Positions 43,091 to 55,430 of a stretch of DNA of 64,000 nucleotides are shown one piece after another; within the stretch, counting starts at the first letter, position 1; the number at the start of each line of letters is the position of its first letter. The DNA is taken from contig JAKSXM010000014.1 in the NCBI GenBank assembly GCA_022575985.1, positions 6,262,001 through 6,326,000 on the forward strand. Reading direction: 5' to 3'. The position numbers and the translations under genes were made by a program. Under the pieces are notes generated by a model. That model was not told where the DNA came from. It did no database searches and worked only from the letters and a program-made list of their open reading frames with translations. This DNA comes from Anagrus nilaparvatae (lineage: Eukaryota > Arthropoda > Insecta > Hymenoptera > Mymaridae).

Positions 43091-45518
43091 AAGGGACCCT
43101 CCCGAGGTGTCCCCCTCCGATTTCGATGAAACTGAAATATGTTATAGAGCATCCAAAAATAAGCGACACGTATTTTTTTTTATCGGCCAATAAATGTTTC
43201 TAAGGGGTGAAAACCACCCTTAAAAGTGACCCCCGAAAACGATTTTTTTTTAATTTCACGAAAAATACGTAGAATTTTCAGGCAAAAACCATGGCATTAA
43301 TTAACTTACTAATAGGCGGTTATATGTATGATTGTTTTCCTAACAAGGGTTGCAACCCCTATTTTTTTAAGGGGTGAAAAGCAAATTTTTTTAAACATTT
43401 TGTGTTCCAAAAATTCAGGAACTTCCTGTAAAATTCTAAAAACTATAAAACTTTGAAGTTAATACTAAAATAAAGTTGACGTGTTTCACCGTTCATTCCT
43501 CAAAAAATCCCTGAGGCTAATCAGGGGGTTGATTCATCCCCTTATTAGAATGAACATCCAATTCGACCGATTCTGACGAAACTGCGATATTCTTAAGAGT
43601 TCGAGAACAGAAATCGTTCACCCGTTTTTTAGCAACAAAAAAACGTTTATAAAGGGTGGAAACTACCCCTCAAAACCACCCCCAAAAACAATTTTTTTCA
43701 GTTCTACCCGAATCATCGGGAATTTTAAAACAAAATTTTCAGGATTAATTTACTTCGCTATAGACGATCATATGCACCATATTTTCCCAGCTAGAGTTGC
43801 AACCCCTATTTTAGGGGATGAAAGGTAATTTCTCTGAATATTTTATCCCGAAAAATATAGACGATTCCTGGAAAATTCTGAAAATTAAGCGATTTTCTAG
43901 CAAGTAGTAAAAGAAAGTTGCCGTTTTTTAACACTTATCCCTCGAAAAATCCCATAGCCTAATTAGGGGGTTAATTCACCCTCTAGTCAGAATAACCACA
44001 AAATTTGATTGATTTTGACGAGATTGCACTATGTTAAAGAGCACAAGAACATAAACCGTTCACCCATTTTTTAACGACCAGAAAGCACTTATAGAGGGTG
44101 GAAACTACCCTTCAAAAGCACCCCAAGAAGCGATTTTTTTAATTCCACTCGAATCGTTCGAAATTTCAACACAGGATTTATGGGATTATATTACTTGCTT
44201 ATAGGCGATCCTATATACCATAGAGTTGCAACCCCTCTTTCAGAGGATGAAAGATAATTTCTATGAACATTTTTACCCCTAAAAATATAGACAATTCCTG
44301 AAAAATTCTGAAAATTAAGCGATTTTCCAGCCAGTAACAAAAAAAATTATGATCGAACAGATTTATAAATTATGGAGCTAAAAATTATAGCAGGAGCCTC
44401 AAAAAAGCTCATTCAGCTACATGGTCGTGAAAGAGCGTACTCTGGGTGGTTGGGCGGGTATTTATTAACCATTATAAAATACAGAAAATTGTACATAAAC
44501 AAGTATAACATGTGTAATATACAAAACATTTCCGTATTCTCCGTATTAAAGAAAACAATACTGCGTAAATAGACTATTGATTTTTCTAGACTCTATATAT
44601 ATGCTTCATGAATACGCATCCAGTCTATGTTTTTTTCCGAACCAGAAATTATTTCGATCAATATCTTTATTATGTTTTGAGAAATTGAACAAGTATGAAC
44701 CAGGTGCCTGATGTGAGTGAGTCCTAGTGTTCTATTTTTGAAGTATTACCGTGAATTTTTTGGCTGGATTGAATATCTACAGAATGGAAATCAATTCCAT
44801 TAACGTGATAAATCTCTTACTCGCAACATTTTCGGCTATGAATATTCTGGAAACTCCAACGAATGAAGCTGAAATTAAACTTGCTGGAGAAATAAAAAGC
44901 ATATTAATCACTGCAATGAATGAATTTAATCCTGTGGAAGTTATGGAAGAGGAAACTTTAGATTTGGAAGATCAGTTTAAGATACCTAACGCTATAGCTA
45001 TTGAAGACACTTTCTGGACTGAGCCCGAGACACCTTCTGATGTTTGCACTGCTGATGATGAGTTAAGCTACGATTATAAAAAAAGAGCTGTTGAATTCTG
45101 GAGAACAGGTAAAAAAAAAAATTTCAGTATCGACACTGTTAAGAAAAATTTCAAATTAGTCAACTCGATACGTCAATTACGTCGATGGGCGAATCAAATA
45201 AATAAAAGTGGGAGCTACAAACAAAAATTAGCAAGAATTTCTGAATTTGTGTTGGAAAATTTAAGGAACGCTATTGATGCTGGCCATATTGTTCATGATG
45301 TTGATATAAGGAAGTGGGCTTTAGAAGCTAAAAATGAATTAGAATTAAATGATGTTCGTTTCAAAGCATCAGATCATTGGTTGTATAAATTTAAAAAAAC
45401 CCATGGAATTGTCAGTAGAAAGATTAATAAATTTGTAACAAGAAAAACCATAAAGAATCGTGATATTCTTAATGAAGAGGCAAACAAATTCATAGCAGAG
45501 GTGAAGGATTACATAAAA
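43091..45518 (+). repeat. Left arm of the pogo-type element
   Basis: Three ~440-bp units (landmark gattYYgacgaRact at 43123, 43570 and 44007), then promoter sequence and the first ~245 codons of the transposase. It ends at acataaaa, where left and right arms diverge. Confidence 0.85.
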
Positions 45519-45530
45519 CGTGTCACAAAA
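44784..45530 (+). pseudogene. Truncated copy of pogo transposase, N-terminal half
   Basis: Repeats the DNA-binding region of the minus-strand gene: ELSYDYKKRAVEFWR, SIRQLRRWANQI, and FKASDHWLYKFKKTHGI, the CENP-B-type helix-turn-helix. It runs out at ~codon 245 into foreign sequence and a stop, before the first catalytic Asp. If expressed it could act as a DNA-binding competitor, which is speculation. ATG chosen at 44784, because the upstream extension starts with GTG. Confidence 0.7.
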
Positions 45531-45539
45531 TAAAAAGGA

Positions 45540-46450
45540 CCAGCTCCACGATTTATCCCTCACAAATTCTTTAGGATAGCCAGAAGGTTGATTCACGTTC
45601 TTATTCGAATAACCATAAAATTTGACCGGTTCTAATGAGATTGAAATATGTTTTAAAGTACGAGAACATAATTGTTCTCCGATTTCTTAACGACTAATTA
45701 ATGCTTATAAAGTGCTGAAACTAACCCTTAAAACTACCTCAGGAACATTTTTATGGATTCTACTCAAATTTACAACATAATTTACTAGGTCATTTCATTT
45801 GCTCCTAACATTTTATTCTTCTACCCAACGTTGCAACCTTGTTTTTGACGAGGTGAGGAATAATTTTTCTGAATATTTTAGAGTAAAAAAAAACAGTAAA
45901 ATTCTGAAAAATTCTAAAAACTACGATTTCCTATTAAATGCCAGAATAAAATAATCACGTTTTTCCATTCACCCCATTCACCAATTCCTTGGGGTCAATT
46001 AGGGAGTTGGTTCACCTCCAAACATCTAGCTTGCTCGACCATATCTAGCTTGCTCGACCGATTCTAGTGAATCTTACAATGAGAGATGTAAAAGAGATAT
46101 AAGATACGTTATATGCACTTTTTTCTAGATTTGAAACCGCTTAAAAAAGTAAGAAACTACCCCATATATTTGCCATCAAAAATAATATTTTTTAATTCTT
46201 TGCTATAGTTTTAAGTTTAAAAAAATCATGTGAATAATTTACTTACCTTTAAACATAGGTTCAAATTTATAATAAATTTATTTAATTTTTTATTGACTAC
46301 GTAAAACGCGCCTGAGGACTACCCTAAAAAGTTCCCCTAAAAATGTTTCTCTAGAGCCCGTATAATTTTATCGAAAGCTAGTTAGCTTTTTTACGGATCG
46401 ATAATTGGTTGCATCAATGGTATTTATTCCACTGTAAATCACCCCTTCTA
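45540..46450 (+). repeat. Two further degenerate ~440-bp units of the pogo left end
   Basis: The landmark recurs at ~45622 and ~46062 in the same orientation and spacing as in 43123-44007, once ~1175 bp are subtracted. This shows the 44344-45518 segment interrupts an older five-unit array. Confidence 0.65.
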
Positions 46451-46730
46451 TTCATTGTGAAAGATTTTTGGTGAACTCTTGTTCCAGATTTTCATCCTCC
46501 ATTATAAAAATGTCTCTCATTATAAAAAAATTCTACTTTCAAATGAATAGCGAATAAGTAAACAAAGTTTCCATGATTCAATATTGACCTCAAAAAATTA
46601 TTTTAAAAGCTGAATTCTCACGAATATTTATTATAAATTTTATACATAATAAATGTAGATAAATACATAAAATATTTCGCTCTATAAAAAAAATATATAA
46701 TTTGTTTACATGAATTTTCATTGTACTTTT
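46451..46730. other. 3' flank of the pogo transposase gene
   Basis: AT-rich non-coding sequence with aataaa-like words on the minus strand near 46640, fitting a 3' UTR. Confidence 0.45.
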
Positions 46731-48381
46731 TTATGGTTTATATGTAGAACAAAAATGATAGTCTTCGAAAAAATGTTTCAAACACAGTGATTTCTGGCAC
46801 CATGAGCATCTTATTATGGCAATATTACTGCATCCAGGTATTTCACAATGTGTACCAGATTGTCTAAAACTAAACTCAACGGGATTTTCGAATTCTTCGG
46901 GTTTTTTATTGATGTAACCGCTTTGGAACCATGAATATTTAAACAGGTTTACGTAACGAGGTGATGAGAATTGATTATGGGTTAAAGATTGCAACTTTAT
47001 TATATTATTCCTTAAATGTAAGTTGAGGTCTTCATTCAATAGTAAGACACTGTCGGAAAAGTGCCTGACAAAATTTTTCCACATGCAAAACCCAAAAACA
47101 TCAAGAGGCTGTATTTTGCCAGTTGTGCCTTCCGGAATTTTGAGAACTTTTATGTTTTTATTCTTTGGCTTGGACGCTTCTACAACAGAAGGACAGTGTC
47201 AACTCCAAGAGTCTAGTAGAAGAACACTATCCTTTCCAGTGTTCGGAAAGAAAACTTTTCCAAGCCATTCCTTGAAAGGATCTACAAGAATTCAATTAAA
47301 ACGTTTTATCAGAATGTACTCAAATATTTTATGTGTAATACATACCTGATTTCATTTTGCCAGATTTCGAAGCCATGACGAAAACATTATCTGGAACAAA
47401 TATATTTTTCCGCACAATTGGGCCAAAATCCTCTTGCGCTTCTTTTAAGACCAGGAAAAGCGGAGAAAGTAATTTTCCTTCCGCATTGATTGTTACAAAT
47501 ATTGTATAACTGTGCGTGGTTGATGAGACTGATTGTACAACACATTCAACACTCTTTGAGCCTTGGTCTGTTAATGTCCGTCCTGAATGAATTTCCAATT
47601 GGAATCCGCTTTGGTCAGCATTGTATATATTTTTAGTACCGTGCAATTTTATGTAATCCTTCACCTCTGCTATGAATTTGTTTGCCTCTTCATTAAGAAT
47701 ATCACGATTCTTTATGGTTTTTCTTGTTACAAATTTATTAATCTTTCTACTGACAATTCCATGGGTTTTTTTAAATTTATACAACCAATGATCTGATGCT
47801 TTGAAACGAACATCATTTAATTCTAATTCATTTTTAGCTTCTAAAGCCCACTTCCTTATATCAACATCATGAACAATATGGCCAGCATCAATAGCGTTCC
47901 TTAAATTTTCCAACACAAATTCAGAAATTCTTGCTAATTTTTGTTTGTAGCTCCCACTTTTATTTATTTGATTCGCCCATCGACGTAATTGACGTATCGA
48001 GTTGACTAATTTGAAATTTTTCTTAACAGTGTCGATACTGAAATTTTTTTTTTTACCTGTTCTCCAGAATTCAACAGCTCTTTTTTTATAATCGTAGCTT
48101 AACTCATCATCAGCAGTGCAAACATCAGAAGGTGTCTCGGGCTCAGTCCAGAAAGTGTCTTCAATAGCTATAGCGTTAGGTATCTTAAACTGATCTTCCA
48201 AATCTAAAGTTTCCTCTTCCATAACTTCCACAGGATTAAATTCATTCATTGCAGTGATTAATATGCTTTTTATTTCTCCAGCAAGTTTAATTTCAGCTTC
48301 ATTCGTTGGAGTTTCCAGAATATTCATAGCCGAAAATGTTGCGAGTAAGAGATTTATCACGTTAATGGAATTGATTTCCAT
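46731..48381 (-). pseudogene. pogo/Tigger-type transposase with one intron and one stop
   Basis: ATG at 48381 (MEINSINVIN). The N-terminal region has a first helix-turn-helix (RQLRRWANQI, ~125) and a CENP-B-type second one (FKASDHWLYKF, ~205). DDE core: first Asp in IYNADQSGF (~250), second in DSVLLLDSWS, third in GKIQPLDVF. Exon 1 ends at 47346. An intron at 47345-47282 (gtatgt...ttgtag, 64 bp) splits the Asp codon of MKSDPF. In exon 2 a TGA at 47199-47201 sits just after the second catalytic Asp, where Gly-His is usual, and is the only break seen. The C terminus has a Cys/His cluster (CEIPGCSNIAIIRCSWC) that could bind zinc. The intact enzyme would cut and paste the element at TA sites. Confidence 0.8.
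47282..47345 (-). other. Intron of the pogo-type transposase
   Basis: 64 bp, donor gtatgt, acceptor ttgtag. Removing it joins the frames on either side without a stop. Confidence 0.75.
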
Positions 48382-50074
48382 TCTGTAGATATTCAATCCA
48401 GCCAAAAAATTCACGGTAATACTTCAAAAATAGAACACTAGGACTCACTCACATCAGGCACCTGGTTCATACTTGTTCAATTTCTCAAAACATAATAAAG
48501 ATATTGATCGAAATAATTTCTGGTTCGGAAAAAAACATAGACTGGATGCGTATTCATGAAGCATATATATAGAGTCTAGAAAAATCAATAGTCTATTTAC
48601 GCAGTATTGTTTTCTTTAATACGGAGAATACGGAAATGTTTTGTATATTACACATGTTATACTTGTTTATGTACAATTTTCTGTATTTTATAATGGTTAA
48701 TAAATACCCGCCCAACCACCCAGAGTACGCTCTTTCACGACCATGTAGCTGAATGAGCTTTTTTGAGGCTCCTGCTATAATTTTTAGCTCCATAATTTAT
48801 AAATCTGTTCGATCATAATTTTTTTTGTTACTGGCTGGAAAATCGCTTAATTTTCAGAATTTTTCAGGAATTGTCTATATTTTTAGGGGTAAAAATGTTC
48901 ATAGAAATTATCTTTCATCCTCTGAAAGAGGGGTTGCAACTCTATGGTATATAGGATCGCCTATAAGCAAGTAATATAATCCCATAAATCCTGTGTTGAA
49001 ATTTCGAACGATTCGAGTGGAATTAAAAAAATCGCTTCTTGGGGTGCTTTTGAAGGGTAGTTTCCACCCTCTATAAGTGCTTTCTGGTCGTTAAAAAATG
49101 GGTGAACGGTTTATGTTCTTGTGCTCTTTAACATAGTGCAATCTCGTCAAAATCAATCAAATTTTGTGGTTATTCTGACTAGAGGGTGAATTAACCCCCT
49201 AATTAGGCTATGGGATTTTTCGAGGGATAAGTGTTGAAAAACGGCAACTTTCTTTTACTACTTGCTAGAAAATCGCTTAATTTTCAGAATTTTCCAGGAA
49301 TCGTCTATATTTTTCGGGATAAAATATTCAGAGAAATTACCTTTCATCCCCTAAAATAGGGGTTGCAACTCTAGCTGGGAAAATATGGTGCATATGATCG
49401 TCTATAGCGAAGTAAATTAATCCTGAAAATTTTGTTTTAAAATTCCCGATGATTCGGGTAGAACTGAAAAAAATTGTTTTTGGGGGTGGTTTTGAGGGGT
49501 AGTTTCCACCCTTTATAAACGTTTTTTTGTTGCTAAAAAACGGGTGAACGATTTCTGTTCTCGAACTCTTAAGAATATCGCAGTTTCGTCAGAATCGGTC
49601 GAATTGGATGTTCATTCTAATAAGGGGATGAATCAACCCCCTGATTAGCCTCAGAGATTTTTTGAGGAATGAACGGTGAAACACGTCAACTTTATTTTAG
49701 TATTAACTTCAAAGTTTTATAGTTTTTAGAATTTTACAGGAAGTTCCTGAATTTTTGGAACACAAAATGTTTAAAAAAATTTGCTTTTCACCCCTTAAAA
49801 AAATAGGGGTTGCAACCCTTGTTAGGAAAACAATCATACATATAACCGCCTATTAGTAAGTTAATTAATGCCATGGTTTTTGCCTGAAAATTCTACGTAT
49901 TTTTCGTGAAATTAAAAAAAAATCGTTTTCGGGGGTCACTTTTAAGGGTGGTTTTCACCCCTTAGAAACATTTATTGGCCGATAAAAAAAAATACGTGTC
50001 GCTTATTTTTGGATGCTCTATAACATATTTCAGTTTCATCGAAATCGGAGGGGGACACCTCGGGAGGGTCCCTT
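47647..50074 (-). repeat. Right arm of the pogo-type element
   Basis: Inverted counterpart of 43091-45518. Here promoter and coding sequence are part of the complete gene. Confidence 0.85.
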
Positions 50075-50310
50075 GAGTTGAGGTTTCAGAAATTATTTAA
50101 AACTAATATTAATTTGAAACTAATTAATACGTATTTTTTCTTCTACTTCAGAACCATCTGCATTACCACATAAGAAAATTTTTAACATGAAAACAACTTC
50201 TGTTATAAGAGAATATTAAGCATTTAGACTCGCTTAGCTTTGCACAGTAAGGCGTTATCAAGGAATTACAAGTTGCTTTGTTTTAGTAAATCTCCAAGAA
50301 AAACTAATTG
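50075..50310. repeat. Left TIR of the 14.8-kb element, outer part resumed
   Basis: Continues 42837-43090 after the pogo insertion and matches 57120-57345 inverted (gcttagctttgcacag at ~50231 against ctgtgcaaagctaagc at ~57182). Confidence 0.8.
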
Positions 50311-52200
50311 TTACTCAAAAAAGTCTTTCTCTTCAAATTTTAAATATCGACAAAAGTAGCTTGCATCTCTTATTTTGGAACGGGGAAGAATTTCTTTGCT
50401 TGGCATATCTTAGAGGCAAATCTATTAGTTAAATAACAACAGTTACATTAATTAGTAAACAGTTTTGTACATGAACTTGAATCTTATTTTCTGGACCAAA
50501 AACTCTGTTTTTATAATATAGCAAGTTCTTATACAAAAAAAGGGATGCAGGATATTTTTGTCGATTTTAGGAGTTTGAAAAGATAATATTTTTTTAGCTC
50601 AAACAACAGTAGAGTAAAGTTGTGTTAATAACTTTTGCTTTGTTTAAACGTTTTGTAAATCTGTAAGGTTATCGTTATTTAGTTGATATCTGTAAAAAAA
50701 GTCTTTCTCTTTAAATTTAAAATATCGACAAAAATAGCTTGCATCTCTTTTTTTAGATCGGAGGAGAATTTTTTGGCTTGGCATATCATAGCTGCAAATC
50801 TATTTATTAAAAAACAACTAGGAATAACAAAAATTAAATAAATTAGTAAACAGTTATGTACATGAACTTGAATCTTTTCTGAACCGAAAAATATGTTTTT
50901 ATAAAATAGAAATTTCTGATACAGAAAAAGAGATGCAAGATATTTTTTTTCGATGTTAGGAGTTTTAAAAGATAAGGTTTTTATCTCCAAAAAACAGTAG
51001 AGTAAAATAGTTTTAATAACTTTTGATTTGTTTAAACGTTTTAAATCTCCAAGGAAAGCTAATTGTTACTTATTTTATGTCTTTTAAAAAAAGTCTTTCT
51101 CTCCAAATTTTTATAATCGAAAAAATAGCTTGCATCTCTTTTTTTGGATCGGATGAGAATTTTTTGGCTTGGCATATCTTAGCAGCAAATCTATTTATTA
51201 AATAACAACTAGGAATAACAAAAATTAAATAAATTAGTAAACAGTTATGTACAAGAACTTGAATCTTTTCTGAACCGAAAAATATGTTTTTATAAAATAG
51301 AAAGTTCTGATACAGAAAAAGAGATGCAAGATATTTTTTTTCGATTTTAGGAGTTTGAAAAGATAAAATTTTTATCTCCAAAAAACAGGAGATTAAAATA
51401 GTTTTAATAACTTTTGATTTGTTTTAACGTTTTAAATCTTTAAAAGCTAATTGTTACTTAGTTTATGTCTTTAAAAAAAGTCTTTCTCTTCAAATTTTTA
51501 ATATCGACAAAAATAACTTGCATCTCTTTTTTTGGATCGGATAAGAATTTTTTGGCTTGGCATATCTTAGCAGCAAATCTATTTATTAAATAACAACTAG
51601 GAATAACAAAAATTAAATAAATTTAGTAAACAGTTATGTATATGAACTTAAATCTTTTCTGAACCAAAAAATATGTTTTTATAAAATAGAAAGTTCTGAT
51701 ACAGAAAAAGAGATGCAAGATATTTTTTTCGATTTTGGGAGTTTGAAAAGATGAAAATTTTTCTCTCCAAAAATAGGAGAGTAAAATAGTTTTAATAACT
51801 TTTGATTTTTTTTAACGTTTTAAATCTTCAAGGAAAGCTAATTGTTACTTAGTTTATGTCTTTTAAAAAAAGTCTTTCTCTCCAAATTTTTATAACCGAC
51901 AAAAATAGCTTGCATCTCTTTTTTTGGATCGGATGAGAATTTTTGGGCTTGGCATATATAAAAGCAAATATATTAATTAACAACAGTTTGATAAATTAGT
52001 AATAAGTGTTTTACATGAACTTGAATCTTTTCTTAACCGAAAAATCTGTTTTTATAAAATAGAAAGTTCTAAAACAGAAAAATAGATGCAAGATATTTTT
52101 GTCGATTTTAGGAGTTTAAAAGATTGAATTTTTTCAGCTCCAAGAACAGTATCGAGTAAAATAATTTTAATATCTTTTGTTTTGTTTTTATTAAATCTAT
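50311..52200. repeat. Left array of ~390-bp units in the 14.8-kb element's TIR
   Basis: Unit starts (gtctttctc) at 50320, 50701, 51092, 51480 and 51871. Each has ttgcatctcttttttt, ggcttggcatat and gaacttgaatcttttc. Neighbouring units are near-identical in places. The ~103-codon ORFs repeated here follow the unit and show no protein family signal. Confidence 0.85.
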
Positions 52201-52668
52201 AAGAAAACATAATTGTAATTTATATGTAATTTTTATTTATAAAAATAATTTATTTAAAGTATTTTGTAAATAGTTTTTCTCTTTTCATGCAACAAAAATA
52301 TTAATCATTTTTTTTATTGCTATTAAGCCTTGTGTAACACAGGGGTAGCAATTTTTTCCTTCTAGTTTTTCTTTTCATGTATAAAATTTTTTGATTGTTG
52401 AATTTCTCTAAATACTAGCAGATATAAAAAAAAGCAACTGTTTTATGTATAATAACTAATTTTTATTATGTATTTGATTTTTTATTTAAAAGAAAAATGT
52501 ACATTTTTTTGACAAAACTACAATGTATTTTTTAAAAGTACATGCATAATGATATTAATTCTTAATTTTTAAATTTGGTAGTAATGATATTTTTTGTGTT
52601 TATTTGGCATTCCCCTTTTGGCTTAAGAATAATATTTATTCAATAAAAATTATTGTTATCAATTTTTT
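52201..52668. other. Spacer downstream of the MADF gene
   Basis: AT-rich sequence. It carries aataaa on the minus strand near 52640 (ttattcaataaaa region), a possible poly(A) signal for the MADF transcript. Confidence 0.4.
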
Positions 52669-53146
52669 TCACCCATGCATTTCTTGATTATCATTTATTT
52701 GCTGTAGGATTTGTTGGTCTCGTGCTTGCACCTGTAACCTTCTAATTTCAACTAATCTTTCGTGATCAAAAACTGCATTGATAAATCTTAAACTGTCTTT
52801 CAAATAATAGTTTGGTGCACCCAGGGTACCTTGATAATTTTTCTTATAGTAGTACAAAATTTTGGTCCAACAATAAGAAATATCAAACCCTGTAAATATA
52901 TGTAAAAAAATGAAACAAAATATTTTAGAAATGCATGATTTATTTCAACTTACAGTTAAAATTTGCTGCAGGGTATCTGTCTTTTAAAAAGTTAGCTATA
53001 GCTTGAAATTCTGTTTTTCGAGCAAATCTATTTAAATTGTAATGGTTGTCATCTCTTGAATCCCAAATTTGAGGTCTTTGCGATACTTCATTGCAAATAA
53101 GTGCTTTTTGCTCTTTGTTCAAAAGTTTTACCCTTTTGTTAGCCAT
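52669..53146 (-). CDS. MADF-type DNA-binding protein carried by the 14.8-kb element
   Basis: Two exons, 53146-52954 and 52889-52669, joined across a 64-bp intron (gtaagt...ttacag, phase 1, making a Trp codon), give 137 residues without a stop. Residues ~12-90 fit the MADF/Myb-SANT-like fold: LICNEVSQRPQIWDSRD (the R-P-x-[IL]-W-D signature), an aromatic/Arg helix, then SYCWTKILYYYKKNY in place of the usual W...LR..Y helix. A C-terminal helix rich in Gln/Arg (RRLQVQARDQQILQQI) follows. MADF proteins such as Adf-1 bind DNA. It probably recognises the element's subterminal repeats or regulates it, by analogy with the Myb-like second protein of Harbinger elements. Diverges from the transposase gene across a shared 666-bp upstream region. 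Confidence 0.65.
52890..52953 (-). other. Intron of the MADF gene
   Basis: 64 bp, gtaagt donor and ttacag acceptor. The unspliced frame stops three codons after the donor. Confidence 0.75.
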
Positions 53147-53812
53147 TTTTAACCAGCAACTTGAATATAATAATTTTTTCTCCTAATTATTTATTAAAGT
53201 TAGCACTTTTTATTATTAAAATAAAACAATATGTACACTTAATGTTTTTGATTTCTTTTTTAATTAAATTTAATAATAAGTCGCAGAGTGGTTAACACCT
53301 ATGTTGTTAGCATAGAAAAGAACCCTCGTTCCAACGGCTTTATTTTTAAACTCGAGAATTCACGTAGAATGAAAGACTAAAAGCGCGCCAACACAATCAA
53401 AGTTTTATAACAAAAGAAGTGTGTGTATAAACAAGTTGTAGCAAAACTTATTTGCGCGTATTGCCACCGTCATTGTCGGGCGGGACTAGCTATTATGTGT
53501 GTATTCAAATTTCCAAGTATTCTTATTTACCAATCACATAATATCTATTTTTTTTTGTAATTATTAAAATTATGAGTTTGTTTTGTTGTACTTAAAAGCA
53601 CAACAAATTTTAATAAAACTTTATAATTTTAAGCGCTGCGCTATTTATCAAACGTTAACAAGTGCATAACCATAAAAATAAGTGATTTTATTTATTATTA
53701 TTAGAAAAAGTTTTAAATTTTAAAGAGACACAAATTTTTAAGTTTTTTAAAAAGTTTGTAAAAATTATTCTTATTTTTTTGTAAATTGTGGTCTATAATT
53801 TTAATTAATAAA
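53147..53812. promoter_or_regulatory. Divergent promoter region between MADF and transposase genes
   Basis: 666 bp between the two start codons, with a GC-richer block at ~53380-53490 (gcgcgcc, cgggcggg) in otherwise AT-rich DNA. No TATA box can be placed with confidence. Position implies a shared bidirectional promoter. Confidence 0.45.
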
Positions 53813-54999
53813 ATGGCTCAAAATAATAACATTAATGCTGCTCATCGTGCATACTCGAACGCATAGTATATCAATATGTACAAATGTTACATTAGGCAAG
53901 ATGAAAATTTTCAAAGAGCGGCTGAGGAACATGCACGAGTTTATCCAGACATCAGACACCCAGACTATAGGGTAATTAGAAATGTGGTCAATTCTATGAA
54001 TGAAACCGGATGAATTAACCCTCATTCTCAAGAAAGGCAAATTGTTAATAATACTCCAGTAGAGCTAGTTAATCTTATAATTCGATCTTTTGAAGAGGAT
54101 CCTAATTTAAGCTTACGTATAAAGTGATTTAAGACTTGAAGTTCCGCATACATTGATTCATAGCATATAAATTCGAAATCATTGGTATCCATACCATTAC
54201 AGAAAAGTCCAAGTATTAAATGGTGAAAATGATTACGCAGCGAGACTTTTTTTTTGTACAGAATTTATTGTAAATATTATAAGAAATCCTGAAATTTATC
54301 TTTACATTCTATGGTCAGATGAGTGTACTTTCACTCGCAATGGAATGTTCAATTCCAAAAATTATGTTCATTGGTTTGACAGAGGGAACCCTTTTGAAAC
54401 TAGGGAAATCAATGCGCAACATCGTTGGAGTATAAATATTTGGGCTGGAATGATTGCTTATCAACTGGTAGGTAAACCTGTAGTATTATTTATTAATGTA
54501 TTTATAATTTTCATTTCAATTTTGTTTTACAATTTTCTAGATTGGACCAATTATCCTACCACCTCGATTAAATGGCCAGTTGTACTTGCAGCACGTTTTA
54601 CACCAACTAAATGGATGGGTTCAAAATTTAAACTTGCCGGATAATGTGAAAGAAAATATTATTTTCATGCAGGATGGAGCACCAGCTCACTATCTACGTG
54701 GGGTTACTGACTGGCTAAATACAAATTATACAAGGCGCTGGATGGGCAGAAATAGACCAATTCATTCGCCAGCACGCAGTCCTGATCTAAATCCTTGTGA
54801 TTATTTCCTCTGGGGCCGAATCAAAGAGCTTGTTTATAAGACCCCAATCGAAAATCAGGAGGAAGCTTTGATTAAAATCCAGCAAGCATTTGATAGTTTA
54901 ACAAACGAGGAAATATTTCGGGCAACCCACGGTATTGCTCGAAGAACCATGGCATGCTATAATGTTCGAGGAAGGCATTTTGAAAAACTGCCTCATTAG
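53813..54999 (+). pseudogene. Tc1/mariner-superfamily transposase, D-D-41-D, decayed
   Basis: ATG at 53813. The N-terminal region has a helix-turn-helix-like stretch, with stops at 53864 (TAG), 54011 (TGA) and 54168 (TAA) and a frameshift at ~54122. WYPYHYRKVQVLNGEND leads to the catalytic core: first Asp in LWSDECTFTRNG, second in MQDGAPAHY, third in SPDLNPCDYFLWG, with 41 residues between second and third. An intron at 54468-54540 (gtaggt...ttctag, 73 bp) rejoins the frame as QLIGPIILPPRLNG. The core after the intron is unbroken and ends RHFEKLPH. The family cuts and pastes at TA, as the element's flanks show. Confidence 0.8.
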
Positions 55000-55430
55000 C
55001 AAGAAAGGTATTCAATAATGGCTAATGCGTTTTTTGAAATAACAAAAACTTTGTATAATTTAAAAACTGTAAGTTAATATTAAATAAATTCAGAATAAAA
55101 TTTTTTCCACAAAATAGTTGTTTTTATTTACATTTGTCATAGTACTTTACAGAAATTTTAAAACTAAAAACGTAATTTATAGAAAAAAAAATAAAAAAGC
55201 AAGTAGAAAAAAACTTCTACCCCTGTGTTACTCAAAATTTAATATCAATAAAAAGATTATAAAGACTTAAAAATAATAACAAATTTACTTTTTATTAGAA
55301 ACTCATTTACACATTATTATCTAAAAAATACTTAAAAGAAATATGTTTATTAGTTATAGACACAAAATCTTGATATACAAAAAAAATTAGATTTTCCAAA
55401 AAAAGATATGCAAGACCTGACTGTCAAAAG
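55000..55430. other. 3' flank of the transposase gene
   Basis: Non-coding. It contains ttaaataaattc near 55078 and leads into the right TIR. Confidence 0.4.

Larger units (their letters stand above)
43091..50074. mobile_element. 7-kb pogo-type element with 2428-bp inverted arms
   Basis: Arms 43091-45518 and 47647-50074 have equal length and are nearly identical, with single-base differences. Ends read aagggaccctcccgagg. The host TIR's partner copy at ~57350 gives an approximate empty site (actaagggttgagg). The right junction has a small rearrangement, so the TA duplication expected for pogo is not certain. Confidence 0.8.

Noticed and set aside
50679..51381. Two ~103-codon ORFs as a protein family
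   Set aside because: They repeat with the ~390-bp TIR unit, have no recognisable domain, and are absent from other units because of stops.
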